Shown here piece after piece: positions 7,187-15,622 of a stretch of DNA of 28,785 nucleotides. Within the stretch, counting starts at the first letter, position 1. Each line of letters begins with the position of its first letter. The notes below the pieces were generated by a model that did not search any database, was not told the DNA's origin, and saw nothing but the letters and a program-made list of their open reading frames with translations. The stretch comes from JANRIC01 sp033765345 (GTDB taxonomy: Bacteria > Bacteroidota > Bacteroidia > Cytophagales > Microscillaceae), in contig JANRIC010000214.1 in assembly GCA_033765345.1 (NCBI GenBank), positions 1-28,785 on the forward strand, written 5' to 3'. The translations under genes and the position numbers were made by a program.

Positions 7187-8707
7187 ATGAAAAAAACAAT
7201 CTTATCCATCTTCTTTTTGCTGGGAATACAGGGCTGGGTCACGGCACAACAAAGCAAGGTGCTCAATACCCAAGAACGAAATAATGACGCCATAAAATTT
7301 GCACAATCCATCACACAGGAAGACCTTTCTAAGCATTTACACGTGATTGCAGCTGATAGTATGGAAGGAAGGCTAACTGGCAAACCTGGACAGAAAAAAG
7401 CCGCCCGTTATATTTCCGATTATTTTAAAAATATAGGGCTGACTCCTCCTGTAAAAACCCCGCAAGGCAATAGTTATTATCAAGCATTTAATTTTACGAC
7501 TTTGACTTGGGGCGAAGTCTATATCCGTATCGGGAATGAAAAAAAGACCTTCAAAAAAGATGTCTACGCCCTGAAAAACTCTAATATGAATCAAGAAGTG
7601 CTTATGGATGTGGTTTTTGGGGGTTCTGGCAGCGAAAGTGATCTTTCATCGCTGTCGATTAAGGACAAGGGCGTAGTTTGTATCCCCCAAGGAATGGAAG
7701 ATGACGAAATAGCTTCGCTTGCACGCAGCAAAGGAGCAAGAGCCGTTTTTATCGTGGCCGGTAAAAATCAAAAAGAATTCGAGGAATCTGTAGAGTTTAA
7801 CAATTATTACCTTAAACGTGGTACCAGTAATCTTCAGGAAAAAAATCGCAAGGAAGATGTAATTTTTTATGTATCTCCGACTACTGCCGCACAGATGCTC
7901 AAAACCCAGGAAGCCGACCTGTTGGCCAATGCAAGCTCACCAGGTAAATTCAACGGCTCCCAAATCGGTGTAAAAGCTGAAATGATTGAGAAAATTCAAT
8001 TTTCCTCTGAAAACGTATTGGGTTTTATGGAAGGTACTGACAAAAAGGATGAAATAGTGATCGTTACAGCTCATTATGACCATATTGGTGCTAAGGGAGA
8101 CCAGATCAATAATGGCGCAGATGATGACGGGTCAGGCACAGTGAGTGTTATGGAGATCGCAGAAGCATTCACAAAGGCGAAAGCTGCCGGAAAAACCCCA
8201 CGAAGAAGTATTCTTTTTATGACCGTAGCCGGAGAAGAGTTAGGCTTGTATGGTTCAAAATATTATACGGATTATGACCCGGTTTTCCCACTTAAAAATA
8301 CCGTGGTAGACCTCAACATCGATATGGTTGGTAGAATTGGAGGCGACTACCTGGAAGCCAATGACCCAAATTATATCTATTTGATCGGCTCTGATAAACT
8401 TTCCAGTGAATTACACCAACTGAGCGAAGAAACCAATGAAAAATATACCGAACTCAAACTCGACTATAAATACAATGACGAAAACGACCCCAATCGTTTT
8501 TACTACCGATCTGATCATTACAATTTTGCCAAAAATAACATCCCAATTATTTTCTACTTCAACGGCGTACATCCCGATTATCATCAACCTACCGATGAAG
8601 TAGATAAAATCCATTTTCCGAAAATGGAAAAAATTGCCCGCCTCATTTTCCATACTGCCTGGGAAATCGCCAATCGGGAAGAACGCCTGAAAGTAGATAA
8701 GAAATAA
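7187..8707 (+). CDS. Secreted M28-family zinc aminopeptidase
   Basis: 506 residues with an N-terminal signal peptide (MKKTILSIFFLLGIQGWVTA, then QQ). The domain order is a propeptide-like helical start containing DSMEGRLTGKPG, a protease-associated-like insert (about 110-245), then an M28 peptidase domain (about 265-500). The two-zinc site is complete: H296 (TAHYDHIG), D312 (GADDDGSG), E350/E351 (AGEELGLYG), D379 (NIDMVGR) and H466 (DYHQPTDEVD). M28 enzymes remove N-terminal residues from peptides, here in the periplasm or outside the cell, probably for peptide uptake. No C-terminal sorting domain is visible. The gene is flanked by terminators on both sides, so it is probably transcribed alone. 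Confidence 0.94.
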   Translation: MKKTILSIFFLLGIQGWVTAQQSKVLNTQERNNDAIKFAQSITQEDLSKHLHVIAADSMEGRLTGKPGQKKAARYISDYFKNIGLTPPVKTPQGNSYYQAFNFTTLTWGEVYIRIGNEKKTFKKDVYALKNSNMNQEVLMDVVFGGSGSESDLSSLSIKDKGVVCIPQGMEDDEIASLARSKGARAVFIVAGKNQKEFEESVEFNNYYLKRGTSNLQEKNRKEDVIFYVSPTTAAQMLKTQEADLLANASSPGKFNGSQIGVKAEMIEKIQFSSENVLGFMEGTDKKDEIVIVTAHYDHIGAKGDQINNGADDDGSGTVSVMEIAEAFTKAKAAGKTPRRSILFMTVAGEELGLYGSKYYTDYDPVFPLKNTVVDLNIDMVGRIGGDYLEANDPNYIYLIGSDKLSSELHQLSEETNEKYTELKLDYKYNDENDPNRFYYRSDHYNFAKNNIPIIFYFNGVHPDYHQPTDEVDKIHFPKMEKIARLIFHTAWEIANREERLKVDKK

Positions 8708-8836
8708 GGTGCTCAGTGAGGGGTATTGGTTGATTATTAAAGTATGATTCACGATCAATGACCTAAACTGCACTGATTGTTGAACAAAAAAAATCCCTCC
8801 CGAAATATTTCACTTTGTATATAAGCGGCTTGCCGT

Positions 8837-8869
8837 AAAAGAGTTTGGGGAGTTTCCCGAACTCTTTTT
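8837..8869 (+). terminator. Intrinsic terminator after the M28 peptidase gene
   Basis: Arms 8837-8849 (AAAAGAGTTTGGG) and 8856-8868 (CCCGAACTCTTTT) pair over 13 bp with one wobble, and the 3' arm runs into a T tract. It lies 130 bases past the M28 stop codon. Confidence 0.8.
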
Positions 8870-8908
8870 ATTTTCAAAAAAACGGTAGGTTTAATTGGGG
8901 AAAAAACA

Positions 8909-8916
8909 TAATTTTG
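8909..8916 (+). promoter_or_regulatory. Candidate -7 box for the PepSY-like lipoprotein gene
   Basis: TAATTTTG matches TAnnTTTG exactly, 17 bases before the start codon, which would leave a very short leader. The nearest TTG upstream is only 11 bases away, so the -33 element does not fit. Confidence 0.3.
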
Positions 8917-8932
8917 AACAAAAACAAGCAAA

Positions 8933-9379
8933 ATGAAAATATGTAAAAATCTACTGCCAGTTCTTCTGACACTGAGCTTATCGGCGTGTAATCTGCTAAG
9001 TGATGAACTGAACCCCAGCTCTGTTCCTGCTAAAATTCAAAATGTTTTCAAAACACAACAGGCAGGTGCTCGGGATATTATCTGGAAAAAAGAAGGTGGG
9101 AAATATCTGGTTCAATTCAAAATCAAGGATACAAGCAAAGAAATATATTTTGATAAAGAAGCAAATATCCTCGAGACCGATACCAAAGTAAAAACCGAAG
9201 ATATTTTACCAAAAATAAAAGACTACCTGAATAAAAACCATAAAGACCTTCCCATCTTTGAAGTAGAAAAGGAAGAAAATGCCCAGGGAACTTGTTTTGA
9301 AGTAAAACTCATCAAAGATCATAAAATCTTAGAGGTAGCTTTTGACGAAAAAGGCAATTATCTCAAGCCGAAAGAATAA
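8933..9379 (+). CDS. Small lipoprotein with PepSY-like domain
   Basis: 148 residues. The N-terminus is a lipoprotein signal ending in the lipobox LSAC, which makes C19 the lipidated residue. The mature part is lysine- and glutamate-rich, with alternating strands (GGKYLVQFKI ... TCFEVKLI) and a helix (ILPKIKDYLNKNHKDL). This is the pattern of the PepSY-like (BLIP-like) domains common in Bacteroidota lipoproteins. PepSY-type domains are thought to inhibit or modulate extracytoplasmic proteases; the M28 peptidase gene just upstream makes that suggestive, but a terminator separates them. The family call is moderate and rests on pattern rather than a diagnostic motif. Confidence 0.72.
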   Translation: MKICKNLLPVLLTLSLSACNLLSDELNPSSVPAKIQNVFKTQQAGARDIIWKKEGGKYLVQFKIKDTSKEIYFDKEANILETDTKVKTEDILPKIKDYLNKNHKDLPIFEVEKEENAQGTCFEVKLIKDHKILEVAFDEKGNYLKPKE

Positions 9380-9573
9380 ATCTGACATTCGGGTGACTTC
9401 AGAAAAATTACTCCAAAGCCTATCCATTTCTTGGTTGTCTGATACATCTGAGGATTAGCCTCATTCTCAGCCCTAAAAACTTGCCCAGAAGGAGTCTTGT
9501 ATTACAAATCACATAAAACTCGTAAGTCATATTCATCTTGGTGTAAATTTTAATTCTTAATCTTTCCAAGCCC

Positions 9574-9604
9574 TTGTTTTATGCAAATAAAGTCTGTACT
9601 TTTG
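9574..9604 (+). promoter_or_regulatory. Promoter of the rpsF-rpsR-rplI operon
   Basis: TTG at 9574-9576, a spacer of 20 bases, then TACTTTTG at 9597-9604. This is an exact Bacteroidota-type promoter (-33 TTG, -7 TAnnTTTG). Transcription should start near 9611, giving a leader of about 29 bases. The rest of the 9380-9639 spacer shows no gene. Confidence 0.8.
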
Positions 9605-9639
9605 CAGACTCAAAATTATTTTAAGAGGACAAGAAGTAT

Positions 9640-10017
9640 ATGGAGATCATCAATGATTATGAAACAGTGTTCATTTTAACTCCCGTTTTATCTGATGAAC
9701 AGATGAAGGACACTGTAGAGAAGTTTATGAATATCCTAAAGGAAGGAGAAGCTGAGATCGTTCATCGAGATGATTGGGGGCTGCGCAAACTCGCATATCC
9801 TATTCAGAAGAAAAATAGCGGTTTTTATACTGTTGTTGAATTTAGATCTGCTCCAACTCTAATTCAAACTCTAGAGACAGAGTACCGAAGGGATGAAAGA
9901 GTCATGCGCCATTTGGTGATTGCTCTTGACAAACACGCTGTAGCGTATAACAAAAGACGAAGAGAAAAATTAGCCAATCAAGTTCCAACCCAAGAAAAAG
10001 AGGAGGCCAAGTCATGA
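9640..10017 (+). CDS. rpsF: 30S ribosomal protein S6
   Basis: 125 residues, a typical S6 with an extended acidic C-terminal tail (TQEKEEAKS). The ferredoxin-like fold is seen in YETVFILTPVLSDEQ, the conserved DDWGLRKLAYPIQKK loop, the GFYTVVEF strand and YRRDERVMRHLVI near the C-terminus. S6 binds S18 and the central domain of 16S rRNA in the 30S platform. It is the first gene of the S6-S18-L9 operon; its stop overlaps the rpsR start (ATGA at 10014-10017), which implies translational coupling. The start follows a consensus promoter with a short leader and no clear Shine-Dalgarno. Confidence 0.97.
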   Translation: MEIINDYETVFILTPVLSDEQMKDTVEKFMNILKEGEAEIVHRDDWGLRKLAYPIQKKNSGFYTVVEFRSAPTLIQTLETEYRRDERVMRHLVIALDKHAVAYNKRRREKLANQVPTQEKEEAKS

Positions 10018-10265
10018 CCTTAATGAACGAATCTGTACAAAGAAACGAAAACCGTAAAAAATATTGTCGTTTCAAAAAGCACAAAATCAAGTATATTGAT
10101 TACAAAGACCCCAATTTCCTGTTGAAATTTGTCAATGAACAAGGTAAAATCCTTCCCCGAAGAATTACCGGTACCAGTCTGAAATATCAAAAGAAAGTAA
10201 CAAAAGCAATCAAACGTGCCCGTCATATTGCTATTTTACCTTACGTAACTGATTCATTAAAATAA
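10014..10265 (+). CDS. rpsR: 30S ribosomal protein S18
   Basis: 83 residues with the S18 signature KYCRFKKHKIKYIDYKDPNF, followed by KILPRRITGTSLKYQKKV and KAIKRARHIAILPYV. S18 forms a heterodimer with S6 in the 30S platform. The start overlaps the end of rpsF by four bases; a second Met three codons on (MNESVQ) is an alternative start. A single cysteine is present in KYCRF, so no four-cysteine zinc site of the C+ type is seen. Confidence 0.97.
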   Translation: MTLMNESVQRNENRKKYCRFKKHKIKYIDYKDPNFLLKFVNEQGKILPRRITGTSLKYQKKVTKAIKRARHIAILPYVTDSLK

Positions 10266-10285
10266 TTCAAATCTAAGAAACAAGC

Positions 10286-10311
10286 AAAGTGGAGGCCTTC
10301 GCCTCCATTTT
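10286..10311 (+). terminator. Hairpin between rpsR and rplI
   Basis: An 11-bp stem (10286-10296 with 10301-10311; core GGAGGC/GCCTCC, one G.T pair) closed by a CTTC tetraloop, 20 bases after the rpsR stop and 26 before the rplI ATG. The tail is only ATTTTGAG, so it may act as a partial terminator or a processing site that lowers L9 relative to S6/S18 rather than ending the transcript. Confidence 0.55.
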
Positions 10312-10336
10312 GAGTTTAGAAACTGTAATACATACC

Positions 10337-10783
10337 ATGGAAGTCATTTTAAAAGAGGATGTACAAGGACTTGGCTATAAAAACGACTTAGTAAATGTCA
10401 AGCCTGGTTATGGACGAAACTATCTTATTCCCAGAGGATTAGCGATTGCTGCTACAGATTCTACCAAGAAGATGTTGGCCGAAAACATTCGCCAAGCTGC
10501 TCATAAAGCCGAAAAAGTTAAAAAAGATGCTGAAGCTTTGGCTAGTCAAATTGAGGGAATCTTGATCGAGATTACCACCAAAGTAAGCGAAAGCGGTAAA
10601 ATCTTCGGTTCGGTGACCAATACCCAGCTTGCAGACGCTATGCGCGTACAGGGAATTGATATTGACAGAAGAAAGATTTCTATTGTCCAAAAAGAAATCA
10701 AAATTATTGGTGAATATTCTGCTGTTGTAGATTTGCACAAGGAAGTAAAACCTACGCTTAAATTTAAAGTGTCAGGAGAATAA
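10337..10783 (+). CDS. rplI: 50S ribosomal protein L9
   Basis: 148 residues from the ATG at 10337. The N-terminal RNA-binding domain is clear (MEVILKEDVQGLGYKNDLVN, KPGYGRNYLIPRGLA), followed by the long connecting helix (KMLAENIRQAAHKAEKVKKD) and the C-terminal domain (SGKIFGSVTNTQLADAM, HKEVKPTLKFKV). L9 binds 23S rRNA at the base of the L1 stalk. An in-frame GTG at 10289 would add 16 residues, but they fall inside the intercistronic hairpin and are absent from the family, so the ATG is the start. Third gene of the S6-S18-L9 operon. Confidence 0.97.
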   Translation: MEVILKEDVQGLGYKNDLVNVKPGYGRNYLIPRGLAIAATDSTKKMLAENIRQAAHKAEKVKKDAEALASQIEGILIEITTKVSESGKIFGSVTNTQLADAMRVQGIDIDRRKISIVQKEIKIIGEYSAVVDLHKEVKPTLKFKVSGE

Positions 10784-10800
10784 TTTCTTTATAACTTGAT

Positions 10801-10825
10801 ATTCCGGGTCTTAGTGACCCGGAAT
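10801..10825 (+). terminator. Hairpin at the end of the ribosomal operon
   Basis: A perfect 10-bp stem (ATTCCGGGTC at 10801-10810 with GACCCGGAAT at 10816-10825, loop TTAGT), 18 bases after the rplI stop. The T tail is weak (TATGCTTTG), but position and strength suggest transcription ends here. Confidence 0.7.
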
Positions 10826-10868
10826 TATGCTTTGATGAATTCCAGAAACGTCTGAAATATTTGTATGT

Positions 10869-11849
10869 ATGAACTTGCGTACCGAATTAACTCTATCGGA
10901 TTTTCCCTTTGCCATTCATCATAAGCATCAGTTGTTTTGTGTTGGCTCTTGTTTTGCCGATCTGTTGGGGCACAAATTCATTGAAAACAAATTTCAGGTA
11001 TTATCCAACCCTTTTGGCGTTATTTTTAACCCAATTTCTATTTTTGATCTACTTCTACAATCTCTTCAAGATCAGCCTATCCCAAACCAGAAGTACTTTG
11101 TACAAAATCAAGATACCTGGTATCATTATGATTTTCACTCGACTTTGGGAGATGCTGCCCAGGAACTACTGCACGAAAAAATCATTCAGTGTTTTCAAAT
11201 TACCCACAATTTCCTGCAAAAAACAGATTATTTAATCCTTACATTGGGTACTGCCTGGGTATACACCCTAGCCGACGAAAATCGTATCGTAAGCAATTGT
11301 CATAAACAACCCTCTCATTTTTTTATCAAAAAGTTGCTTACGCTGACCGAGATCAAAGAATCTTTTTCAACATTGCACCAAGAATTACTCCGGTTACGCC
11401 CTAATCTGAAAATTCTGATGACTGTCAGCCCAGTACGACATCTCAAAGACAGTATTCCACTCAATAGTGTCAGTAAGGCTATTCTACGGCTAGTTGCTTA
11501 TGAATTGTGCCAAGAATATTCCGAATCGGTATTTTACTTTCCAGCCTACGAATTATTAATGGACGATCTGAGGGATTATCGCTTTTATGAAGCAGATATG
11601 ATTCACCCCAATGAGGTAGCAGAAGAATATATCTGGCAAAAATTCGGAGAAAGTATTTTTTTACCTAAAACAAAGGAATTACTGAAAAAATGGGGCAAAC
11701 TGCGCCGCGCTATGCTACACCGACCCTTCCACCCTCAAAGCCAAGCGCATCAGGGCTTTCTCAAAAGAACTTTGGCCGAATTAGAAGACCTTCGACCTGA
11801 CCTGGATTTGACCAGAGAAATTGCAGAGATTAAAACTCAAATTATTTGA
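10869..11849 (+). CDS. GSCFA domain protein
   Basis: 326 residues. It carries the motif that names the GSCFA family (GSCFADLLGHKF, about 37-48), followed by family segments NPFGVIFNPISI, TLGTAWVY and MTVSPVRHLKD, and a late Y-EADMIHPNEVAEEYIW stretch. The family is related to SGNH/GDSL-type hydrolases: the S in GSCF and a DxxHP motif (DMIHPN here) sit where the catalytic Ser and Asp/His would be. The substrate is unknown; a role in modifying acylated polysaccharide or lipid is inference. No signal peptide is seen. It lies just behind the ribosomal operon hairpin, likely as its own unit. Confidence 0.88.
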   Translation: MNLRTELTLSDFPFAIHHKHQLFCVGSCFADLLGHKFIENKFQVLSNPFGVIFNPISIFDLLLQSLQDQPIPNQKYFVQNQDTWYHYDFHSTLGDAAQELLHEKIIQCFQITHNFLQKTDYLILTLGTAWVYTLADENRIVSNCHKQPSHFFIKKLLTLTEIKESFSTLHQELLRLRPNLKILMTVSPVRHLKDSIPLNSVSKAILRLVAYELCQEYSESVFYFPAYELLMDDLRDYRFYEADMIHPNEVAEEYIWQKFGESIFLPKTKELLKKWGKLRRAMLHRPFHPQSQAHQGFLKRTLAELEDLRPDLDLTREIAEIKTQII

Positions 11850-12014
11850 CAAACCAACAGTCTTTTTTGTAAATTATACCCGGATTTAAGTGATTAATAA
11901 GATCCTCTCGATTTTTAATTGCCGTGTAAAAAATATCCTGCAAGGGTCTTGTTTTTACTTATTTATACTCAAACCGAAGTGGTTTTCCGAGATTTTAGCT
12001 TTTAAATCATTAAT

Positions 12015-12050
12015 AATCAGGCTAATCAATCAAGAAAATCAGGCAAATCA
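12015..12050 (+). repeat. Two short direct repeats upstream of the DUF3667 gene
   Basis: AATCAGGCTAATCA (12015-12028) and AATCAGGCAAATCA (12037-12050) differ by one base and are spaced 22 bases apart. They fall in the 261-base spacer 11850-12110, which is AT-rich and otherwise shows only a doubtful GTG-started ORF. They may be a degraded intergenic repeat or an operator pair. Confidence 0.35.
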
Positions 12051-12110
12051 CTTCAATCTGGGTATAAAATCACTTTGTTTTGACTACAATAGCAAATTTT
12101 AAAAAAAAAT

Positions 12111-13172
12111 ATGCCCAAACATCGCCAAAAAGAGGAAATCTGCCTAAACTGTGGCTTTGTATTCACAAAGGAAGATAACTATTGCCCCGTTTGCGGTCAG
12201 GAAAATGACCACAAAATCAAATCGATACTTCATTTTTTTCATAATTTTTTTAGTGAATTGCTTAATCTGGACTCACAGATTTTCAGAAGTATTATCCCTT
12301 TTTTATTTCGCCCCGGAAGACTTACGTTGGCTTATATCCAGGGCAAACGTAAAAAATATATCCCTCCGATCCGTCTGTATCTGATCATGAGTTTTTTTTA
12401 TTTTTTTGTGTTCTCTACTATGATCAGTGAAAACATAGACTCTAATGAGCCTAAACCCCGGGTCAAGGTCAGAATCAAGGCTGATTCTTTAGAAACCAAC
12501 TCCCCAAAATCTGATTCCCTGGCTTACATAAAAAAAGACATCAAACCCGACTCGATTTCACAGAAAAGAAATAATGCTTCCCGACAAAAAAATGATGCAG
12601 ATTGGTGGAACGATCGCCTGGGTGATAACAATGGGAATATTTTTAATCTCAATATCAAGCAGATAGACGGTATGTATCGCAAAGAAGGACTCAGTGAAGC
12701 TGAAATCATCAGTCGTCTACAAATAGACAATACTTTCTGGAACCAATTGCTGGTTCATAGGATGGTACGTATGGCTGATATTTCTCTCAAAGAAATTATC
12801 AAAAATTTTATAGAAGAAATTCCCCTGATGATGTTTTTTCTTATTCCAGTTTTTGCTTTGATTATCAAGTTGTTTTATTATAATAAATACTATGTGTCAC
12901 ACCTGATTTTCACGCTAAATCTGCACGCATTTATCTTTCTGCTTCTGGGTTTAGGGCTTTTAATTATCGATTTTTTTCCCAATTCGGATGATACTGTACT
13001 GGGAATCACCTTCCTACTGATGTTTTTTTATAGCTATAAATCATTCAGAAATGTATATAGACAGAGTCGCTTATTGACATTTTTCAAACTATTTGTGTTT
13101 ATTACCATCTATCAGATAGTCCTCGCCACAGGGCTGATCATGGCATTTATAGCTAGTTTTATGTTTTTTTAA
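12111..13172 (+). CDS. DUF3667 membrane protein with N-terminal zinc ribbon
   Basis: 353 residues. A zinc-ribbon knuckle opens the protein (C11-x2-C14 and C25-x2-C28 in CLNCGF and YCPVCGQ). The DUF3667 segment follows: SLLNLDSQIFRSIIPF-like residues 45-60, then LFRPGRLTLAYIQGKRKKYIP and RLYLIMSFFYFFVF as the first membrane span. A charged Asp/Ser/Lys-rich region (about 107-190) is presumably outside the membrane core. Four or so more hydrophobic segments fill about 235-353. The function of the family is unknown. The gene is single and plus-strand; its predicted place is the inner membrane with the zinc ribbon in the cytoplasm. Confidence 0.87.
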   Translation: MPKHRQKEEICLNCGFVFTKEDNYCPVCGQENDHKIKSILHFFHNFFSELLNLDSQIFRSIIPFLFRPGRLTLAYIQGKRKKYIPPIRLYLIMSFFYFFVFSTMISENIDSNEPKPRVKVRIKADSLETNSPKSDSLAYIKKDIKPDSISQKRNNASRQKNDADWWNDRLGDNNGNIFNLNIKQIDGMYRKEGLSEAEIISRLQIDNTFWNQLLVHRMVRMADISLKEIIKNFIEEIPLMMFFLIPVFALIIKLFYYNKYYVSHLIFTLNLHAFIFLLLGLGLLIIDFFPNSDDTVLGITFLLMFFYSYKSFRNVYRQSRLLTFFKLFVFITIYQIVLATGLIMAFIASFMFF

Positions 13173-13236
13173 AATCTTGATTCTTGAAAGATCAATTATT
13201 TAATTCCCGAAAAAAATTAAATTTCTGAGAATTCTT

Positions 13237-13244
13237 TATCTTTG
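13237..13244 (+). promoter_or_regulatory. Candidate -7 box for the oxygenase-transporter pair
   Basis: TATCTTTG is an exact TAnnTTTG match, 123 bases before the 2OG oxygenase start. It would give a leader of about 115 bases. No TTG lies 20 bases upstream, so support is partial. Confidence 0.35.
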
Positions 13245-13367
13245 GGTCAACACAGGGCTTAGGGTATGTGTTGTTGGTGCTTGGCTAATCTATCGGGGAT
13301 ACATTCCAAAACCAAAAGCTAATACCTTAATAAACAGACCAATAATTATTTAAATCCTTGAATAAAA

Positions 13368-14339
13368 ATGATCGAATCAAACTTTCTCGAAATTCCTTCT
13401 TTAGATTTGGAACATTTTCTTGCAGGAGATGAAGCCTTAAAAAATAAATTTGTACAGGATTTGGGAAATGCCTACACCTTTATCGGTTTTGTGGCAATCA
13501 AAAATCATGGACTGAGTGATGAACTGGTCGCTAAATTGTATGAGGTTTTCACCCGATTTTTTGACTTACCTATTGAAATCAAGCAAAAATACGAAATCAG
13601 TGGACTTGCCGGCCAACGTGGGTACACAGGAAAAGGCAAGGAACACGCCAAAGGACGCTCTACTGGCGATCTGAAGGAGTTTTATCATATTGGACAAGAC
13701 GTAACAGATGGAGATCCGATTAGAGCATCTTATCCGAATAATATTTTTCCAGAGGAAATTCCTGACCTAGAAAGTGTAGCCCTTGAAGCCTATCGTACCC
13801 TAGAAAGTGCTGGCAAAAACATCCTCCGGGCTATTGCACTCTTCCTGGGGTTGGAAGAAGAATATTTTACACCCAAAGTACACAATGGCAACAGCATTCT
13901 GAGAGCAATACATTATTATCCGATTGATCACCCCGAAACCATCCCTGCTGATGCAGTTCGGGCAGCCGAACACGGTGACATCAATCTGATTACCTTGCTG
14001 ATGGGTGCCAGTGCCGAAGGGCTTGAAATCCTTCGCAGAGATCAGACCTGGATTCCGGTTACGGCATTACCTGATCAAATCGTAGTGAATGTGGGTGATA
14101 TGTTGGAGCGACTCACCAACAACCAGCTCAAATCTACGATTCACCGGGTAGTCAATCCTCCCAAAGAAAAAATGCATACCTCTAGATATTCTATTCCTTT
14201 TTTTATGCATCCTCGCTCCGAAATGGATTTGACCTGTCTAGAAGGCTGCGTAAATGCAGAAAATCCCAAACAATACCCGGATATCAGTGCGGGAGAGTTC
14301 CTTGAGCAAAGGCTGGCAGAAATCGGCTTAAAGAAATAA
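13368..14339 (+). CDS. 2OG-Fe(II) oxygenase, isopenicillin N synthase-like
   Basis: 323 residues with the two-part layout of the family. The N-terminal DIOX_N-like part (about 5-125) has FIGFVAIKNHGL and AGQRGYTGKGKEHAKG. The C-terminal Fe2OG domain (about 175-300) has the iron ligands H202 and D204 (EHGDINLITLL) and H259 (STIHRVVNPP), and R273 (SRYSIPFF) for the 2-oxoglutarate carboxylate. All are intact, so an active 2-oxoglutarate-dependent oxygenase is expected; the substrate is unknown. Its TAA is followed immediately by the ATG of the ChrA-type transporter, so the two are almost certainly co-transcribed. Confidence 0.92.
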   Translation: MIESNFLEIPSLDLEHFLAGDEALKNKFVQDLGNAYTFIGFVAIKNHGLSDELVAKLYEVFTRFFDLPIEIKQKYEISGLAGQRGYTGKGKEHAKGRSTGDLKEFYHIGQDVTDGDPIRASYPNNIFPEEIPDLESVALEAYRTLESAGKNILRAIALFLGLEEEYFTPKVHNGNSILRAIHYYPIDHPETIPADAVRAAEHGDINLITLLMGASAEGLEILRRDQTWIPVTALPDQIVVNVGDMLERLTNNQLKSTIHRVVNPPKEKMHTSRYSIPFFMHPRSEMDLTCLEGCVNAENPKQYPDISAGEFLEQRLAEIGLKK

Positions 14340-15536
14340 ATGCAAATTAAAAAAATACGTTATTTTATTTTTCTCAGAGATGTGGCCTGGCTCTCCATCA
14401 CAGCTTTTGGAGGGCCTCAGGTGCACGTGGCGATGTTCCTGGATATGTTTGTCAAGAAAAGAGCTTACCTTTCCGAGAAAGATTTTATGGAATTAAATGC
14501 GCTCTGCCAAATTCTTCCCGGACCTTCTTCTACACAAACCATCATTGCTTTGGGTTTCAAAATCGGAGGTCCGAGCCTGGCTTATCTCACCTTGTTGGTT
14601 TGGGCTTTACCGAGTGTTGTGGTCATGACTGCGCTAGGGGTCACATTTACTTACCTAAATCAACGCAATATCTCTCTGGAGTTTATGCGTTTTGTCCAAC
14701 CTATGGCTGTAGCTGTGGTATGTCATGCCGCCTTTCGGATAGTGAGGATGGTGGTCACTACCAAAACAGGTTTTGTGCTAATGTCGCTCACTGTACTAGC
14801 GGCGTACTATTTTCGGTCTCCCTGGGTTTTTCCTTTGGTGGTTGTGGCAAGTGGGTCGATCACTGCGCTTAAATTCAAAGAACAACCCAAAGAAAAGGAT
14901 AAAAAACTCAAGATCGAGTGGGCAAATTTTATTCTTTTCTGGGGAGTATTGATTACTGCTGCGGTTTTAGGAGCAATTACTCGTTTGCTTTCTATCCGTT
15001 TGTTTGAGAATTTTTACCGAAATGGTAGTTTTATCTATGGAGGGGGGCAGGTGTTGATTCCTGTCTTGCTGACGGAGTTTGTGCGTTTTAAGAAATACCT
15101 GAGCGAAGATGAGTTCTTGTCGGGGTATGGTTTGGCTCAATTGATCCCGGGACCCGTGTTTGCCTTTACAGCATTTATTGGTGCTTTGGCAATGCGTGAT
15201 TATGGGATTCCCTGGCAAATATTAGGGGCTTTGATTGCTAGTACAGGTATATTCTTGCCTGGTACATTTTTGATTTTCTTTGCGATACGTTTTTGGGAGC
15301 AGCTTAAGAAGTTTAGGGTGGTCAAAGCCTCCCTGGAAGGAATCCAAGCCGGAAGCTCAGGATTGGTACTAGCGGCTGCTATTTTTCTTTTTCAACCTCA
15401 AAGCACCGAAGTTATCAACATCATCATTATCATTGCAACCTTTCTTTTACTCAATTTTACCAAAATTTCCCTTCCTTTACTCATTATCCTTGGGCTTTTG
15501 ATTGGAGTAGGGTATGAATTTTTGAGGACTTGGTAA
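14340..15536 (+). CDS. chrA: ChrA-type chromate transporter
   Basis: 398 residues, the size of a two-domain CHR family transporter. Each half carries the family repeat: WLSITAFGGPQVHVAMF ... LNALCQILPGPSSTQ in the first, and FIYGGGQVLIPVL ... YGLAQLIPGPVFAFTAFIGA in the second. About ten hydrophobic segments place it in the inner membrane. ChrA proteins are thought to export chromate, with sulfate as a related oxyanion; many members have untested substrates. The gene abuts the 2OG oxygenase stop codon with no gap. No regulator or reductase of a chromate operon is nearby, so a physiological role other than chromate resistance is possible. Confidence 0.9.
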   Translation: MQIKKIRYFIFLRDVAWLSITAFGGPQVHVAMFLDMFVKKRAYLSEKDFMELNALCQILPGPSSTQTIIALGFKIGGPSLAYLTLLVWALPSVVVMTALGVTFTYLNQRNISLEFMRFVQPMAVAVVCHAAFRIVRMVVTTKTGFVLMSLTVLAAYYFRSPWVFPLVVVASGSITALKFKEQPKEKDKKLKIEWANFILFWGVLITAAVLGAITRLLSIRLFENFYRNGSFIYGGGQVLIPVLLTEFVRFKKYLSEDEFLSGYGLAQLIPGPVFAFTAFIGALAMRDYGIPWQILGALIASTGIFLPGTFLIFFAIRFWEQLKKFRVVKASLEGIQAGSSGLVLAAAIFLFQPQSTEVINIIIIIATFLLLNFTKISLPLLIILGLLIGVGYEFLRTW

Positions 15537-15622
15537 TGATTTCTACAAAAAAAGAAAAGATATTTTCAAGAAACTAAACCCTACCCAACAGTAGTTTTAT
15601 TTGTAAACTTATTAGAATATAT

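Noticed and set aside
10289..10336. In-frame GTG extension of L9 by 16 residues
   Set aside because: The extension lies in the intercistronic hairpin and is not found in L9 proteins; MEVILKEDVQ at 10337 is the normal start.
11890..12102. 70-residue ORF with a GTG start in the spacer before the DUF3667 gene
   Set aside because: AT-rich composition, no motif, no promoter, and it runs through the short direct repeats.
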